DNA of 64,000 bases from Henricia sp. BOLD:AAB3569 (lineage: Eukaryota; Echinodermata; Asteroidea; Spinulosida; Echinasteridae), in assembly GCA_037783545.1 (NCBI GenBank), contig JBBELK010000453.1, positions 620,001 to 684,000 on the forward strand. The letters run 5' to 3'. Numbering within the stretch: the first letter of the stretch is position 1; each line of letters opens with the position of its first letter. The notes beneath the pieces were generated by a model, which ran no database searches, was not told where the DNA came from, and saw only the letters and a program-made list of their open reading frames with translations. Shown here one piece after another: positions 21,865 to 32,640 of the stretch. The position numbers and the translations under genes are program-made.

Positions 21865-23564
21865 CTACTCAGAAAACTAAGCCATAATACCACAATAGTT
21901 TGGGTCCGAGGTTTGTTTGTAAAAAGTACGTATGCACACGCATTTATATCAGTTCATCTTCAATTAGCGTTTTCTGATAAAAAGATATCATCTCGGGCGA
22001 TATCATTGCATTTGACAGTTGTAAGGTTTTGATGTCAAATGGTTGGTTAAAACTTTTAAGGAAATGCAAATCCTGCATAGGCCTATGGGTTTTAAACGTA
22101 GCACGTGGGTGGAGTGCGCCTGCAACGTTACCGTCTGCTGCATTTCGTATGCCTCAACCGAGTCCCTTTCAGAAATTATCACTGGTAATGCATCCGTTTG
22201 ATTTGGTTATCACTGTCTGCCACAGAAAATTCTTGCACACCGCTAAAAAAAAAAATTAAAAAAAATACTTTCGGAAAATATGTCCATGGCGAAATAGCCA
22301 GTTAGCACGTGATTTAGCTCGCTAAATGCTTATAGTTAAAAATGTGGTTTTATGAACTTTTAAAAGGAATGAACTTCAGTTTAAACTGGCAAACTGTCAT
22401 TATTCAGGGGATATTCACGCATGAACTCTTGGTACAAAATAATGTATCTGTGGATGATCTAGTTTTATAGTAGGGCCTACTGTTTCTTTCTCGTTTGTTG
22501 GACTGAATTAAGCTAAACCTCAAAAACAGAGGACTTTCTGAATAGTTCTTAGAATTTTTGTTGTATACTTCATGATATATCGTGTGTCTTCGTATTGATT
22601 AATGAAGCAGCATATGATCGTATTGTCAAATGATGGGAAACAAAAAATGTTGACGACGTAATGTAAGTTTAACTTGACAGGTGGTTGGTCGTTAAACCAA
22701 GGATTTGATGCGCCGTGGACGTTTTTGTTTGGCTGTCACGGGATAAGTGCATCGTGATTTCTTTTGGAGTGGGGAAGCTATCGTTCACTGTGCTAAATAT
22801 TGCCCCTGCTAAATTGAAACGCGCCCCCTTGACATTTCACCTCACGCATCTCAAGTGTCCTGCGGAACGACACATCAAAAGTTGTAAAACGAGCGCAGCG
22901 CCGGCGATGCATCCGTCGCCTTTCGTCCATGGCCAGATATGATCTGTCCCGTTTAATTGCCGCGACTTGCGATGTGACGAGGGGGTGAGGGACAGGGGGA
23001 CCCGTTGAAAAGATCCCAAGCTATGGCTGAAGTGGTCTTGAGTTATGACCACGCCGTATATAATACACATAACTCTGTCACTCAATAACAATGACCGGGC
23101 AGGCGATTTCTAGCGTGATCGTGACTTTACCGAGCCCCGTACCGCGCGGCCGGGGGCCCGGCACGGCGTGGCCACCGCGCGGAGCCCGGACCGGCATCTC
23201 ACCGTCCATCCATCCACTCATGCACCCACAATTCGTCCGTGTTTAGGGGAGCATGTGGTCATATACAGCACAGCCGGGAAGGCAAAACAACTTGAACAAA
23301 ACAGTTGTAAAGTGTATACGCCTCGGTATATACACGAACCACTCATGTTGGCCGGCTCATTTCCTTGTACGCGGCGAGATTCTAATTCGGCGAGCGATAT
23401 GGCGAGCTCTTGGCCGGGTTTGACCGGGCGTGTGCGTGCTCGATGATATGTGTGTATTACGCGCATTCATCCGTTTCTAAGTAAAAACCCTTCACTTATT
23501 TCAACAACAGCTAATAGATCGCAGCAAATATCAAAACAAAATCATTATCGCCTTCCGCATAAAA
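21865..23564. other. Non-coding interval, partly GC-rich
   Basis: 22680-23440 is richer in GC and CpG (for example 23130-23200, with GCGCGGCCGGGGGCCCGGC) and free of recognised repeats. Regulatory DNA or a CpG-rich promoter is possible. No exon is identified. Confidence 0.35.
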
Positions 23565-23840
23565 GGAACTTGTCCAGATTTTTTAAGAAAATGGATTTCG
23601 TATATACGTTCTAACCTAACAATGAAATACCTCCCTAAAACACTGTCCATGGGAAGACAAAAGGACATTTGCAATCTCAAATTTGGATGTGGAAGCAAAA
23701 AGGCTGGTGTAATCACTGCACCGCTTTATGTACCTGATAAAATAGTTTACAAGACATCGGTGGTTTTTGAAGATATCCTTAAAAATATACGGATTGAGAG
23801 CACGAAATTTCATAATAAAAAAGGAAAAATTATATCTTAA
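23565..23840 (+). repeat. Dispersed repeat, partner at 48700-48985
   Basis: AACTTGTCCAGATTTTT, ATGGATTTCGT, AAATACCTCCC and AATCACTGCACCGCTTTATG recur in order at 48.7 kb (+ strand). The short open frame in it is not conserved in the partner. Confidence 0.75.
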
Positions 23841-23852
23841 CACCCATGGGAA

Positions 23853-24000
23853 AAGTTAGATTACAGGATCGGAAAACAAACGGCGTTTTCTCCAAATGTG
23901 TGTGATAAAAACCAACCTGTGTGTAAGTCAGTTCAGTACCTCATCTATACTTTCAAGAAATTGTGCGAAACTACAGTCCTATTTTAGGCTGGTTCCCTAT
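23853..24000 (+). repeat. Dispersed repeat (21488 family)
   Basis: GGAAAACAAACGGCGTT, CTCCAAATGTGTGTGATA and TTTTAGGCTGGTTCCCTA follow the order of the 21488 copy. Confidence 0.65.
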
Positions 24001-24349
24001 AGCTATACTGCATGGAAAACGAAGCCATAACACATCAGAAGACAGGAACACAATTTCAGGGATTTATTTCTGTTATTTTTCTTTTACATTAAGAAATTCA
24101 ACTGAAGTACTAGGTGGTTTAAAAAAATGTGTACATGCAAATTTTGTCTGACCATTCACTTATAACACAAAAAAATCATGCATGGATATTAAAGATTTAG
24201 GAAGCATTGCTGCATCTGTAGCTGAAATTTCTGCTGGCTATGGTTTACCAGCATTCTTCTTCAGATGTGGTAGCCTGTGCCCCGTACTAAAGGAATCCGA
24301 AAGTTAGATTGCGCTCTCTCATAAAATGCTGTGCCGGGCGGTGCAACTG

Positions 24350-24488
24350 TTAAAGGCACAGGATCGTCAGCAATGCGCGCGCCAAATTCGTGCCACGAAA
24401 TACGCAGCTCCGTGTAGCAAAGGCATGGAGCTGCGTATTTCGTGGCACGAAATTGGCGCGCGCGCATCGCTGACGACTGTGCCTTTAA
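24350..24488. mobile_element. MITE-D copy 2, 139-bp palindrome
   Basis: TTAAAGGCACAGGATCGTCA is mirrored by CGTCAGCGATGCGC sequence on the right arm and ends CTGTGCCTTTAA. The central arms with ACGAAATACGCAGCTCC are paired. Confidence 0.9.
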
Positions 24489-26943
24489 TGTCTTGCTTAT
24501 TCATAATATAGAAAGGAGCAAGAACTAAACATGCGATAAATGTCTTGAAATCACTTGTAGCGTCTACAAATTACTGACTCGTGTGCATTTTAGACCGCAG
24601 CCACATCATTCGGACGCAAATACCACGAGTCAACACTGCCGACTAACCACAATTAGTCACAAGAGGGCAGTCCAACGATTTTGTTTGAGGTGTGCCACTT
24701 AACACACTTCAAAAACAACCTCTATTTTTGTTTTCTTCTCAAATGTCGAGATTTAATGATTTCCTGTGCTATGCCCACGCCTCATTAACTACATTGAGGC
24801 GGAAGATTTATATTTAAACCGACGTGTCCAGCTTGCGATTTAGCCGGGGGCCTTGGGGCCTAAACTACGGCTTTCCTCCCCTTTCCTGCCGGCGAATGAA
24901 GCAAAAACCTGAGGAGGTTTAGGGCTTGAGCTGAGGTCTGTGTTTGGGTGAACGCACTCTGCTGTTGGCTGACGCACGGAGTAGGCTTGTTTTGAGAAGA
25001 GATTTAAACAAGCCAAAGTAACCAAGTTTTGGTATCTAAAGACTGTGGAAACAACTCGTTGCCTTCCCCTTACGGCGTGATGATATAGCGGCGTGCCCGG
25101 CCGGGGCGCAGCTCGCCAGAGGCCCCGCACTGATTGCGGCTCCGCGCTGGTCCATCAGGGCGAAGATTGCCCCAAAACCTCCTTGACAATATCGTCAATC
25201 GACCGGTACTCAACCGCCCTGTCTCGCTCGGTACTACCACCGTGGACTCAGTGAACAGTCCGAGAAAAAAAAGAAAGAAAACCCCCGTCTTTGTTCCGTA
25301 TTTACTTATACTTCAGACGAAATAACCCCAATCCCTGCCCGCTTGTGTATACAAGAGAGAACTGGTGTTTCCCCAGTGCGTATTGAAGGGAAATTATACG
25401 GCCCCTCAGGCCTGATCGACCGTATTTACTCGGGTCTGAGCACAGTGGGCAGTGGCCAGTTTGCGGTCGAATCCACCCATTGACAGACCGCTCGGGGTTT
25501 GAGGCGATTTAAATCCGCGCGTATGGCAGTATTGATTGGAACTTGCTTAATCATGTCATTACGGATTTATCCCACTATTATTAGAATCCCAATCAAATTT
25601 CATTCGTTACAAATCACGGAGGGATTGATTTAGTGTATACGCGCACATGCACCAAGGCAAATCCATTCGTTTCTCCTGTGTAAGAGATCCTAAATGATTT
25701 TAGGAAATTTCTAGTTTAAAAAGTAAAGCGAAAAAGGAAAGGGTGAAAAGACAAATAAAAAAATCCAGTCGACAGATTTAAGCCTGTGGTTTATAGAAAC
25801 AACGATCGAGAGCTTGAAAATGTCAATTTTTTTAAACATTTAGCATCATCGTGAATACGCTGTTCATTCTTTACATTGTTTCGAACAATGTTCGTGAAAG
25901 TCCTAAAAACTATTGATGCTAGGATAGGGCGACAATTTGTGTGTAAAAAGGGTATATTAGGGCGACACGCTCAATCGGGCGACATTTTGGTGTCGCCCTA
26001 ATATACATATTTTTAAATCATTTTTTTAGGTCAAAAACATTTTTTTTTAAATCGAGAACCATTTTTATTAGGTCTAGAACTGTCTCTCTTATCTGTAACC
26101 ATCTTTGGAAGCTTTGGGTAGAAAAATAAGGTGTCGTTTTGAGTGATTCTTGCCGAAATTTCGGTGGTCCCCGGGGAGAGTCTTCCCGAAATGTCGCCCT
26201 ATTGCTGCATCCAGAGTTCTTTAAATTTAAGTTATTATTATTATTATTTTCACTATTATTATTATTATTATTAATTCTTTCTGGTATTGAAACCAAGGAT
26301 TTCTCGCAAGCCTGAAGAAACCTGTGAAGAAAAGACATATATATTAATGACTGTTGGGTTGTGTTGACAACAACACCAAACAAGAAACAAACCCCGGTCC
26401 GTTTCATTAACTTCGAATCATGACTATCCAATTATTGGGCGACTCAGCGGCTGTCTGCTATACCCATTCAACGGCGGATCATAAAAGAACGGCATTGGTC
26501 AATGCCTGGTCACTCACACCAGTCGCGTTGGCCGGAGCATTCCTTTTTTTCACGCCCTACCCCAATCCTCTTAATGGCCCCAGGGTCTCCCCCAAAGTCT
26601 TGCAAGTTGGCAACTAACGTGTGTGTTGTGTGTGCGTGCTGTGTAGTTTTTACGCTCTAAAAGTTAGCTCGCGTGGCCGGCACGCGCGCCACATAGCCAT
26701 CAATACCGCACGGATCACTGGCATGACATTACTTGCCGGGCTCTATCCGAACAATACAGTTGGGGTATCCGTTGAAGGAAAAAAAGGGGGAGAAATAAAG
26801 AAAGAAAGAGAATATGAAAGAAAAGAGGATTGGGATGGCAGTGGTGACGCAAAGGGAGGTGGGGAAGCATGGGAGCACGGGTCGTGATGTTTGCATAGTA
26901 ATGACTAGAATCACGGAGAAGATTTAGGCCCCGTATCGAGGGA
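24489..26943. other. Gsx upstream region, repeat-poor
   Basis: No coding exon is recognised. 24840-25560 is GC-rich and complex, a candidate for conserved regulatory DNA. A hairpin with TATATTAGGGCGACAC at 25951 and GTGTCGCCCTAATATA ending at 26007 stands out. A short (ATT)n tract lies at 26230-26275 and GA-rich DNA at 26780-26835. Confidence 0.4.
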
Positions 26944-27017
26944 GCTGATCGGCTAGCGGTACAATGTCACAGGGCCGAGTAAAGCACCCCTCCCCCCTCC
27001 CCCCTCATTCCGATTGG

Positions 27018-27041
27018 GGCTAGGTTGGTCCGAACCTAGCC
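27018..27041. promoter_or_regulatory. Inverted repeat in Gsx core promoter
   Basis: GGCTAGGTT, a 6-bp spacer, then AACCTAGCC: a perfect 9-bp dyad 31 bp upstream of the TATA box. An inverted CCAAT-like ATTGGGG (27013-27019) abuts it. It may bind a dimeric factor; no known site is assigned. Confidence 0.5.
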
Positions 27042-27071
27042 GAGTCAGGGTGGTGGTGGTTTGAGTGGGGG

Positions 27072-27079
27072 TATAAAAG
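27072..27079 (+). promoter_or_regulatory. Gsx TATA box
   Basis: TATAAAAG in a GC-rich context, 30 bp before an initiator-like CCAGTCT (A at 27102). There is no ATG between that start and the coding ATG at 27270, so the predicted 5' UTR is about 168 nt. Confidence 0.75.
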
Positions 27080-27269
27080 AGCGCCACTATTCGGCAGGGC
27101 CAGTCTATAGTCCTGCCAGCTCACTCACTTCAAAACACGATTCTTGCTGCGAGCTCGCTTATCAACCGCTGTCTATACAAGACGACACCTGAGGTGTCAT
27201 ACCAAGCACGCATTCAACAAGAACAGTTGCTTGTATTATTTTCAAACTATTACTTTTTAAAGAGGGATC

Positions 27270-27726
27270 ATGTCTCGCTCATTTTACGTGGACTCGCTGA
27301 TTTTGAACCAGCCGCCGGCCAGCGAGCGGGACCACCCCAGGACCCCTCCAACCATGCATCTCCGCACCAACGGGGATCCCAAGAACCTCCGATGTTACCA
27401 GACCCACGCGGACACTCTTCCCACCTGTCCCATCTGCGTGAGGGACCAGGCCCAAGCCACCTGCGGCCGGCTACCCGGGATGCCTCCGACGTCGGGAGTG
27501 ACCGTCTTCAAGTCTCCTCTAGCCGGGCTGCCGCCGACGCACTCCCCCAGCGAGCACCGTCTCTTGCCCACTAGATCGTACCTAGAGGCTTGCCGTGATC
27601 ATCATCTCCTCCCAGGCAGCCTCGGGCTGCCTCCCCCTCACAGTATGAGCCAACACATCCCACCGTCTTCACATGCATCGTTTCGACCGGCAATAGACCC
27701 AAGACGACTACAGTACCTGCCGATGG
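27270..27726 (+). CDS. Gsx: Gsx exon 1 coding part
   Basis: 152 codons plus one base. It carries the N-terminal SNAG-like peptide, the CPICV motif and the pre-homeodomain [10 protein letters not shown]. Reading through the donor would stop after two more codons. Confidence 0.95.
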
Positions 27727-30350
27727 GTAAGTAATCTCTTTACCTTTTTACAATATTGCATTTTGAAAACATCAGAAGGCCTAGCCTCCCTTCCTCAAAT
27801 AGCCCCAGTCCCATTATAGTTACGTGTATTATCAAATACTTGTTCATTCATTGTCTATGTATTTAATTTATAAAGCAGTTTTTGCTCGTATCAATTTCCT
27901 TACACACGTAGTCAATAAAGAAAGTCTTTACCGTGTCAAAAAGTCTTCTGCGCTTGACGCAAAGTAAGCGCTTCCATTGTATTGTATGCGAATTTGAATA
28001 CCAGTGGAGGCAAAACAAAATTGATGTCGATACTGGAGTGAATTTTGGTGCGGTTTTAGGGTAGCCATTTTAGGGTAGTCAGGGTCGAGAAAAATCAATG
28101 CATTCTTGAACGTGGGAAATAGCAGATGAGTACATTATCGAAGTCCAGGAGTCAGGTGCTTAGTTCCCAGGGTTCGACAAAAGCGGACGGGAAGTATATC
28201 TGGGAAAATGTCGGTTTCACCAGCCGTTTACACGGCAAGTATATAAGAGCCACATTGAACCATCCTGGACTTTAATCCTTATGCTTCTTTCCTCATTTTG
28301 GCTCGTTCCATGTTAAAAATTGTCGTTTAGAGATTATACGGACGAGCGAGTTTTTGTCTGGGCAACGGCCGGCGTGTGCAAGGCGGCAAATTTGTGCTCC
28401 ATCATCAATTTGGGAAAGAGTTGTTCAAGGTTTAAATAAATGGCCCAAAATGACATCAAGATAACCTTGATGACCCAGTTCCTTTGTCCCCCTCTCTCTC
28501 GACTCTTTCGGGATATTCCAGAAATTGCAGACAACTAATACATAATAGAAAATACTCGTAGAACTCTTATTTTAGTCATCCAAAATCACATTGAATACCA
28601 ATTGAGACCCGATCTCAAAGCACATCGAATTGTTGATGATACACATAAATCGTAGCGACTTTTATCGTTCTATTAACATCGTAATACTCCCCAAACAACA
28701 TAATTGGATTTTGGTTGTAGCTTTACAGTTATTTTGGCGAAATTAATGGGTTGGGAATTTGTAGGAAATGATTTTTGGGGCGTTCCAAGCAATACTACTT
28801 TTCCCCCAGACAATTATCTGCCCGTTGGACCTGCAGTGGCGTTGCCAGGCGTTTCAAAGTGGGGAGGGGGAAAATAAGTGGAACATTACTTTTGAGGGGA
28901 AAGGGAGGGGGAGGAGACACACTATTTTCCCAAGGATCTTAGAGCAATTTATAAATGCATTTACAAAAAAAACCATGCTGGGCTTCTTTTAATTTTGAAC
29001 ACCGCGTATTCAGCTTTCTATAAAAGCTTGAAAGTCGGGAAATAAAACAGGCGCGCACTTACATGATTGTAAAACCTTTAAAAACAGAAACAACAACATT
29101 ACACAACTAAAGAATAATATTGATAAACTGCCTTGTGGAAATGTCAGCCACATAGATGCAGTAATACTTCAGAAAACATTAAAAATCATGCGTGGTTTTT
29201 GTGTTTAATGAATGGTAAAAAACAAAATCGTTGGAAAACGATTTTTTAAAGCACTTCAATTGGAAATTTCTTCCACAAAGGTATACACGGGGAAAAGTCA
29301 TGCGGTGTTTGTTACCATCGCTATCGACACTCTTAGTCGGGTTTCTCTTGTGAACTTGTGAAGTAAAATTTGGAGTAACTGCAAATTATGTGATGGGGCT
29401 TTAATTGGGGTGGGGTGAGGGGGGGGGGGGGGGGGGAGTTTTTCATCCCTTTTAAGACATCGGCAACTTCCTTTTCCACAAGTGGTTGTTTCGATCTATA
29501 AATTGTACCTTTTCTTTGTTGATTTTTGTCTTGCTTCCTGAATCAGCTGCTGATATTTTTATGATCATGAATTCGCAGACATGGCTGTTCTGTGCTTGTT
29601 GTTTCTTTGTTATCGACAGTCGTTTTCATTGTTACTTGTTGTCATTGATGCTGTCGTCCCTGTTGTTGTCCCTGCTATATTGCCCATGCTATCATTGTTA
29701 TTGTTTGTTGTTTGTCGTCGTCGTCGTTGTTGTTGTTGTTGACGTTTTTCTTTATCACTATATAGTCTTTGCACGAGGGCCATCTTAGGAGACAATCACA
29801 TTGTCACTGTGCATCATGCATGAGTGCGCGCTTCTGGATCTATTGTCACATCGATTAAATATAAGAAAACCTCCACCACCCCCTAACATGGCCGCCGGTG
29901 CAAAGCGTCTATTCCAGTTTAAATTCGTTTCTGGGAAATTCACCAGGATCCCTTTGTGTTCTTGTTTCCACAGCACTGGACCATTCGGGAATGGACCAAG
30001 ACCACCTCTCCAGCAGCAAGCGTATCCGAACAGCATTCACCAGCACACAGCTCCTGGAGCTGGAGCGGGAGTTCGCCTCCAACATGTATCTGTCTCGTCT
30101 CCGCCGCATCGAGATCGCCACCTACCTAAACCTATCCGAAAAACAAGTCAAGATTTGGTTCCAGAACCGGCGGGTAAAGTACAAGAAGGAGACCAAAGTC
30201 CAGTCACGTGACTGCAAGTGCCAGCGCATGACGTCATCGCGGTCGAGCAATGGGAGCAGCGCCGGTGGGCGGAGCCACTCCTCGTCGCCAGGCAACTCTG
30301 CCCATGCGCCAGTTGACGAGGAGGACAAGAGGCCACAAGAGCACGATTGA
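27270..30350 (+). CDS. Gsx: Gsx (Gsh) ParaHox homeobox transcription factor
   Basis: A nuclear transcription factor of the anterior ParaHox class, known for patterning neural and anterior tissue. Two exons, 27270-27726 and 29974-30350, join in phase 1 (donor GG|GTAAGT, acceptor TTTCCACAG) into 277 residues. Residues 1-11 [11 protein letters not shown] match the SNAG-like N-terminal peptide typical of Gsx. CPICV at 53-57 corresponds to the vertebrate CPLCV motif. [10 protein letters not shown] at 143-152 parallels DPRQFHCISV. The homeodomain is residues 167-226 (nt 30015-30194), with [19 protein letters not shown] and [10 protein letters not shown]; Gln50 and Asn51 are present, and Tyr replaces the usual His at position 56. 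A short DCKC motif at 232-235 parallels vertebrate GCKC. The start has A at -3 and no upstream ATG. The length is close to vertebrate GSX1. The identity is very secure. Confidence 0.97.
29085..29400 (-). repeat. Dispersed repeat in Gsx intron (inverted copy of 20735)
   Basis: The minus strand reproduces the order of blocks at 20735-21045, for example TTACTGCATCTATGTGGCTG. Divergence suggests an old insertion. Confidence 0.8.
29418..29438 (+). repeat. Poly-G run
   Basis: Twenty or so consecutive guanines within a G-rich 35-bp stretch in the Gsx intron; it can form G-quadruplex structure and is prone to length error in assemblies. Confidence 0.85.
29707..29742 (+). repeat. GTC/GTT trinucleotide microsatellite
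   Basis: GTTTGTCGTCGTCGTCGTTG followed by GTT units, in the Gsx intron. Confidence 0.85.
29761..29912. mobile_element. MITE-B copy inside Gsx intron
   Basis: TATAGTCTTTGCACGAGGGC at the left; GGCCGCCGGTGCAAAGCGTC at the right. Internal TCACATTGTCACTGTGC and GATCTATTGTCACATC match the other copies. It is more diverged than the 21716 copy. Confidence 0.85.
29974..30350 (+). CDS. Gsx: Gsx exon 2 with homeodomain
   Basis: It begins with two bases completing an Ala codon, then [21 protein letters not shown] leads into the homeodomain (30015-30194). The tail is Ser/Gly-rich and ends in acidic/basic [10 protein letters not shown] before TGA. A longer open frame from 29898 is only intron read-through. 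Confidence 0.96.
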
Positions 30351-30891
30351 AAATGGAAAAAGACTTTGATTGAAATGAAAAGAGACATTTTAATATTATT
30401 TATTTGTAAATCATATGCATTGTATAGCCACTAGTGAGCATTAGGTGTTTCGGGCTGTTCCAGCAAACGAGTATCATGCTCGCAGTTTATCGGAATGGTC
30501 GAAAGTTGATGTGGTGATTGCCTAAAGAAACATGGATGGTTGAAACAGCGGACAGGCACGAAGAGTGGAATTCTTCCTAATTCTGTACAGTTTTTATATT
30601 TTATTCCTTTGCTAAATTGTGATTATATCAAGTATGGACGCCGTTTCTTCGTTTTCACGATTTGGGGGCTTTTGTACTGATGAATTAATTGTAAATTTTG
30701 ATTGCAAAAAGAATTTGTTTTTCTTTTGTAAGGTTTGCATTTTGGGGGCGCCATACATTCGATATGACAGATGAATTCTGTATTTTTTGACTTTTAGGGA
30801 AAACATTCTGTCGTAGTTCAGTTAACCGCCTGAAATCTACAATTTCCATGTCTGAAGTCATTGGCCTAAAGTTCAGATTCGTCAAAACCAT
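30351..30891 (+). other. Gsx 3' UTR / flank
   Basis: AU-rich ATTTATTT at 30398-30405 could give mRNA instability. There is no AATAAA before the MITE-C at 30892; the next is at 31256, so the polyadenylation site is uncertain. Confidence 0.5.
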
Positions 30892-31181
30892 TTATACAGT
30901 GGATAAAGCAACGACGTCTAAAATTGAAGCCACCGTCCGCCATTGTACCCCACCAAATACAATGCCTTGCCTAGACTGGTCATACTGTCTTCACTAGTCT
31001 ACATCATGGTCTTCAAGTGTTAAATGGAATGCAAGCGATCGCATGGACCGGGGAGCAGTCTAGGCCAAGCATTGTTTGTGGGGTACAATGGCGGACGGCG
31101 CATGGCTTCAATTCTCGTATAGCCAACTGATATAGCATACTTCACCATATAGCATATTCATCCAGTGTATATATATCGATG
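30892..31181. mobile_element. MITE-C copy 1
   Basis: CACCGTCCGCCATTGTACCC is mirrored by GGGTACAATGGCGGACGG. The outer arms (AAAGCAACGACGTC and ATCCAGTGTATATATATCGA) match 46651-46926 and 57071-57320. Confidence 0.85.
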
Positions 31182-31289
31182 GTCACTGAGGACACTGCAC
31201 AGTCTCTATCCCAGCTTCTTCACTCTTGTGCGAAAGTCAAATTTCTCCAGCGACAAATAAATTCTACGCATGCGTATATTCTAGGCTTG

Positions 31290-31580
31290 GGTGAATCTAT
31301 TCGGGAGTCAATTGGAATCGATTCCAAGTTTTGAATCGCAATCGCGATTCCATCTTTTTGAGGAATTGATTCCCATTATCCTGAGGATTCGAGGAAGTAC
31401 GGATTCTGAATATGAATGGATGCAGAAAATACAGAATTTCAGGAGTTTGGCAGTGTTTTGTATCAGGTTTGCGAGATATTTATTCTAATTTTAGTGACAA
31501 CTTTTGTTTTTAAAACGGAATCGATTCCGAATGAAGTCGCAATTCCTAAGTGCAATCGGAATCGATTCCGAGCCTTCGCC
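31290..31580. repeat. GATTCC-rich low-complexity tract with three identical palindromes
   Basis: GGAATCGATTCC occurs at 31314, 31517 and 31558, with further ATCG/GATT words between. It is either a decayed tandem repeat or clustered protein sites. Confidence 0.55.
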
Positions 31581-32640
31581 TTCACAGAGTCGTGTCCATT
31601 TCGATGTTATTCCACTTATTCTATCGGTGTAATTACTACCGTGTCTATTTTATTCAAGTGTTATTTTCAGGCTTCGAGCCCGCATACTTCAACCCTGTTT
31701 ATTCTGTATAATCGTTCATGCATGTATTCAAAATGTAGACTTGTGTCGGCGCTGGTCCCTGCCACTTCGACTTTGGTGCAACTGTCAAAAACCGGTTCTT
31801 AATTTGTATATTATTGTACATACACACTCGACTGGGGCCAAAGGTCAACCTGGTCTGGCGACTCGACTCATTAATATTGTAATGACGTGATCCGCTGTAC
31901 ATACCGAAACATCTCCAGGTTTGGATACAAAATAGTCAGGAAAAAAATGGTTACACTCGTCGCAAGTTGAGCGGTGACTGGTAAGAAAATTAGACAAACC
32001 AATAAAAAGATGTATATTTTGTATTTTATTGATAAAAAACAACGTTATTATGCTTTTGTAAACAAATGATTGTCGACGTTGTATATAAGATTGTAGGCCT
32101 GTGTGTGATGTTGTCGGAGGGTTAACGTCTTTAGGGCATTCATTCATGAGATCGGGAGATTTTTCGGGCGATAAAAGCGCCCCGAAGCTGATTATTTTCA
32201 CAAAATGATAAATAAAATTTAGCTTTTTCTGCAACTGTTAAAATTTCACATAACGCAACTCATTTAGCTAAATCCACAACTCACTTAGCTAAATTGCATC
32301 ATAAATCTCACGGTTTTATAGATTTTCGATAGTTTTTAATTTATAATTATACAAACAATTCGCCTATGTTCGTTTTTGGCTAAAATGAGTCAAGTTTGTT
32401 TGGCTCTTTTGGCCCACCCAGGGGATCAGGAGCATGAGGCGATTACTATTTATGCTACAGTTTCTGATTTGTCAGCTACAATTAAACTTTTAAACTCGTT
32501 TTTCTCAAAATGAGATTCTTGGACATAGACTTTTCTGCATGTTTTAAGGGGACGAAATAGACCTGATTGAAAGAAAACGAAAATTCGATAAAACTTGTCT
32601 GCGATTTGTTCTTACCTTTTAGGTGATATTGGACTCTTTT
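31581..32640. other. Non-coding interval
   Basis: AT-rich DNA with no exon or RNA gene seen. A repeated TAGCTAAAT...CACTTAGCTAAATT lies near 32266-32296. Confidence 0.4.

Larger units (their letters stand above)
27727..29973 (+). other. Gsx intron (2247 bp, phase 1)
   Basis: The first 1.3 kb is unique-looking DNA. The last 0.9 kb carries a dispersed repeat (29085-29400), a G-run (29418-29438), a GTC/GTT microsatellite (29707-29742) and a MITE-B copy ending 61 bp before the acceptor. One intron just upstream of the homeodomain is the usual Gsx structure. Confidence 0.85.

Noticed and set aside
23622-23840. 72-codon frame starting MKYLPKTLSMGRQKD
   Set aside because: The region is a dispersed repeat; the 48.7-kb copy has indels that break the frame.
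29898-29973. Alternative Gsx start in frame with the homeodomain exon
   Set aside because: It would begin inside the MITE-B copy and read through the splice acceptor. The exon 1 product has the conserved Gsx N-terminus.
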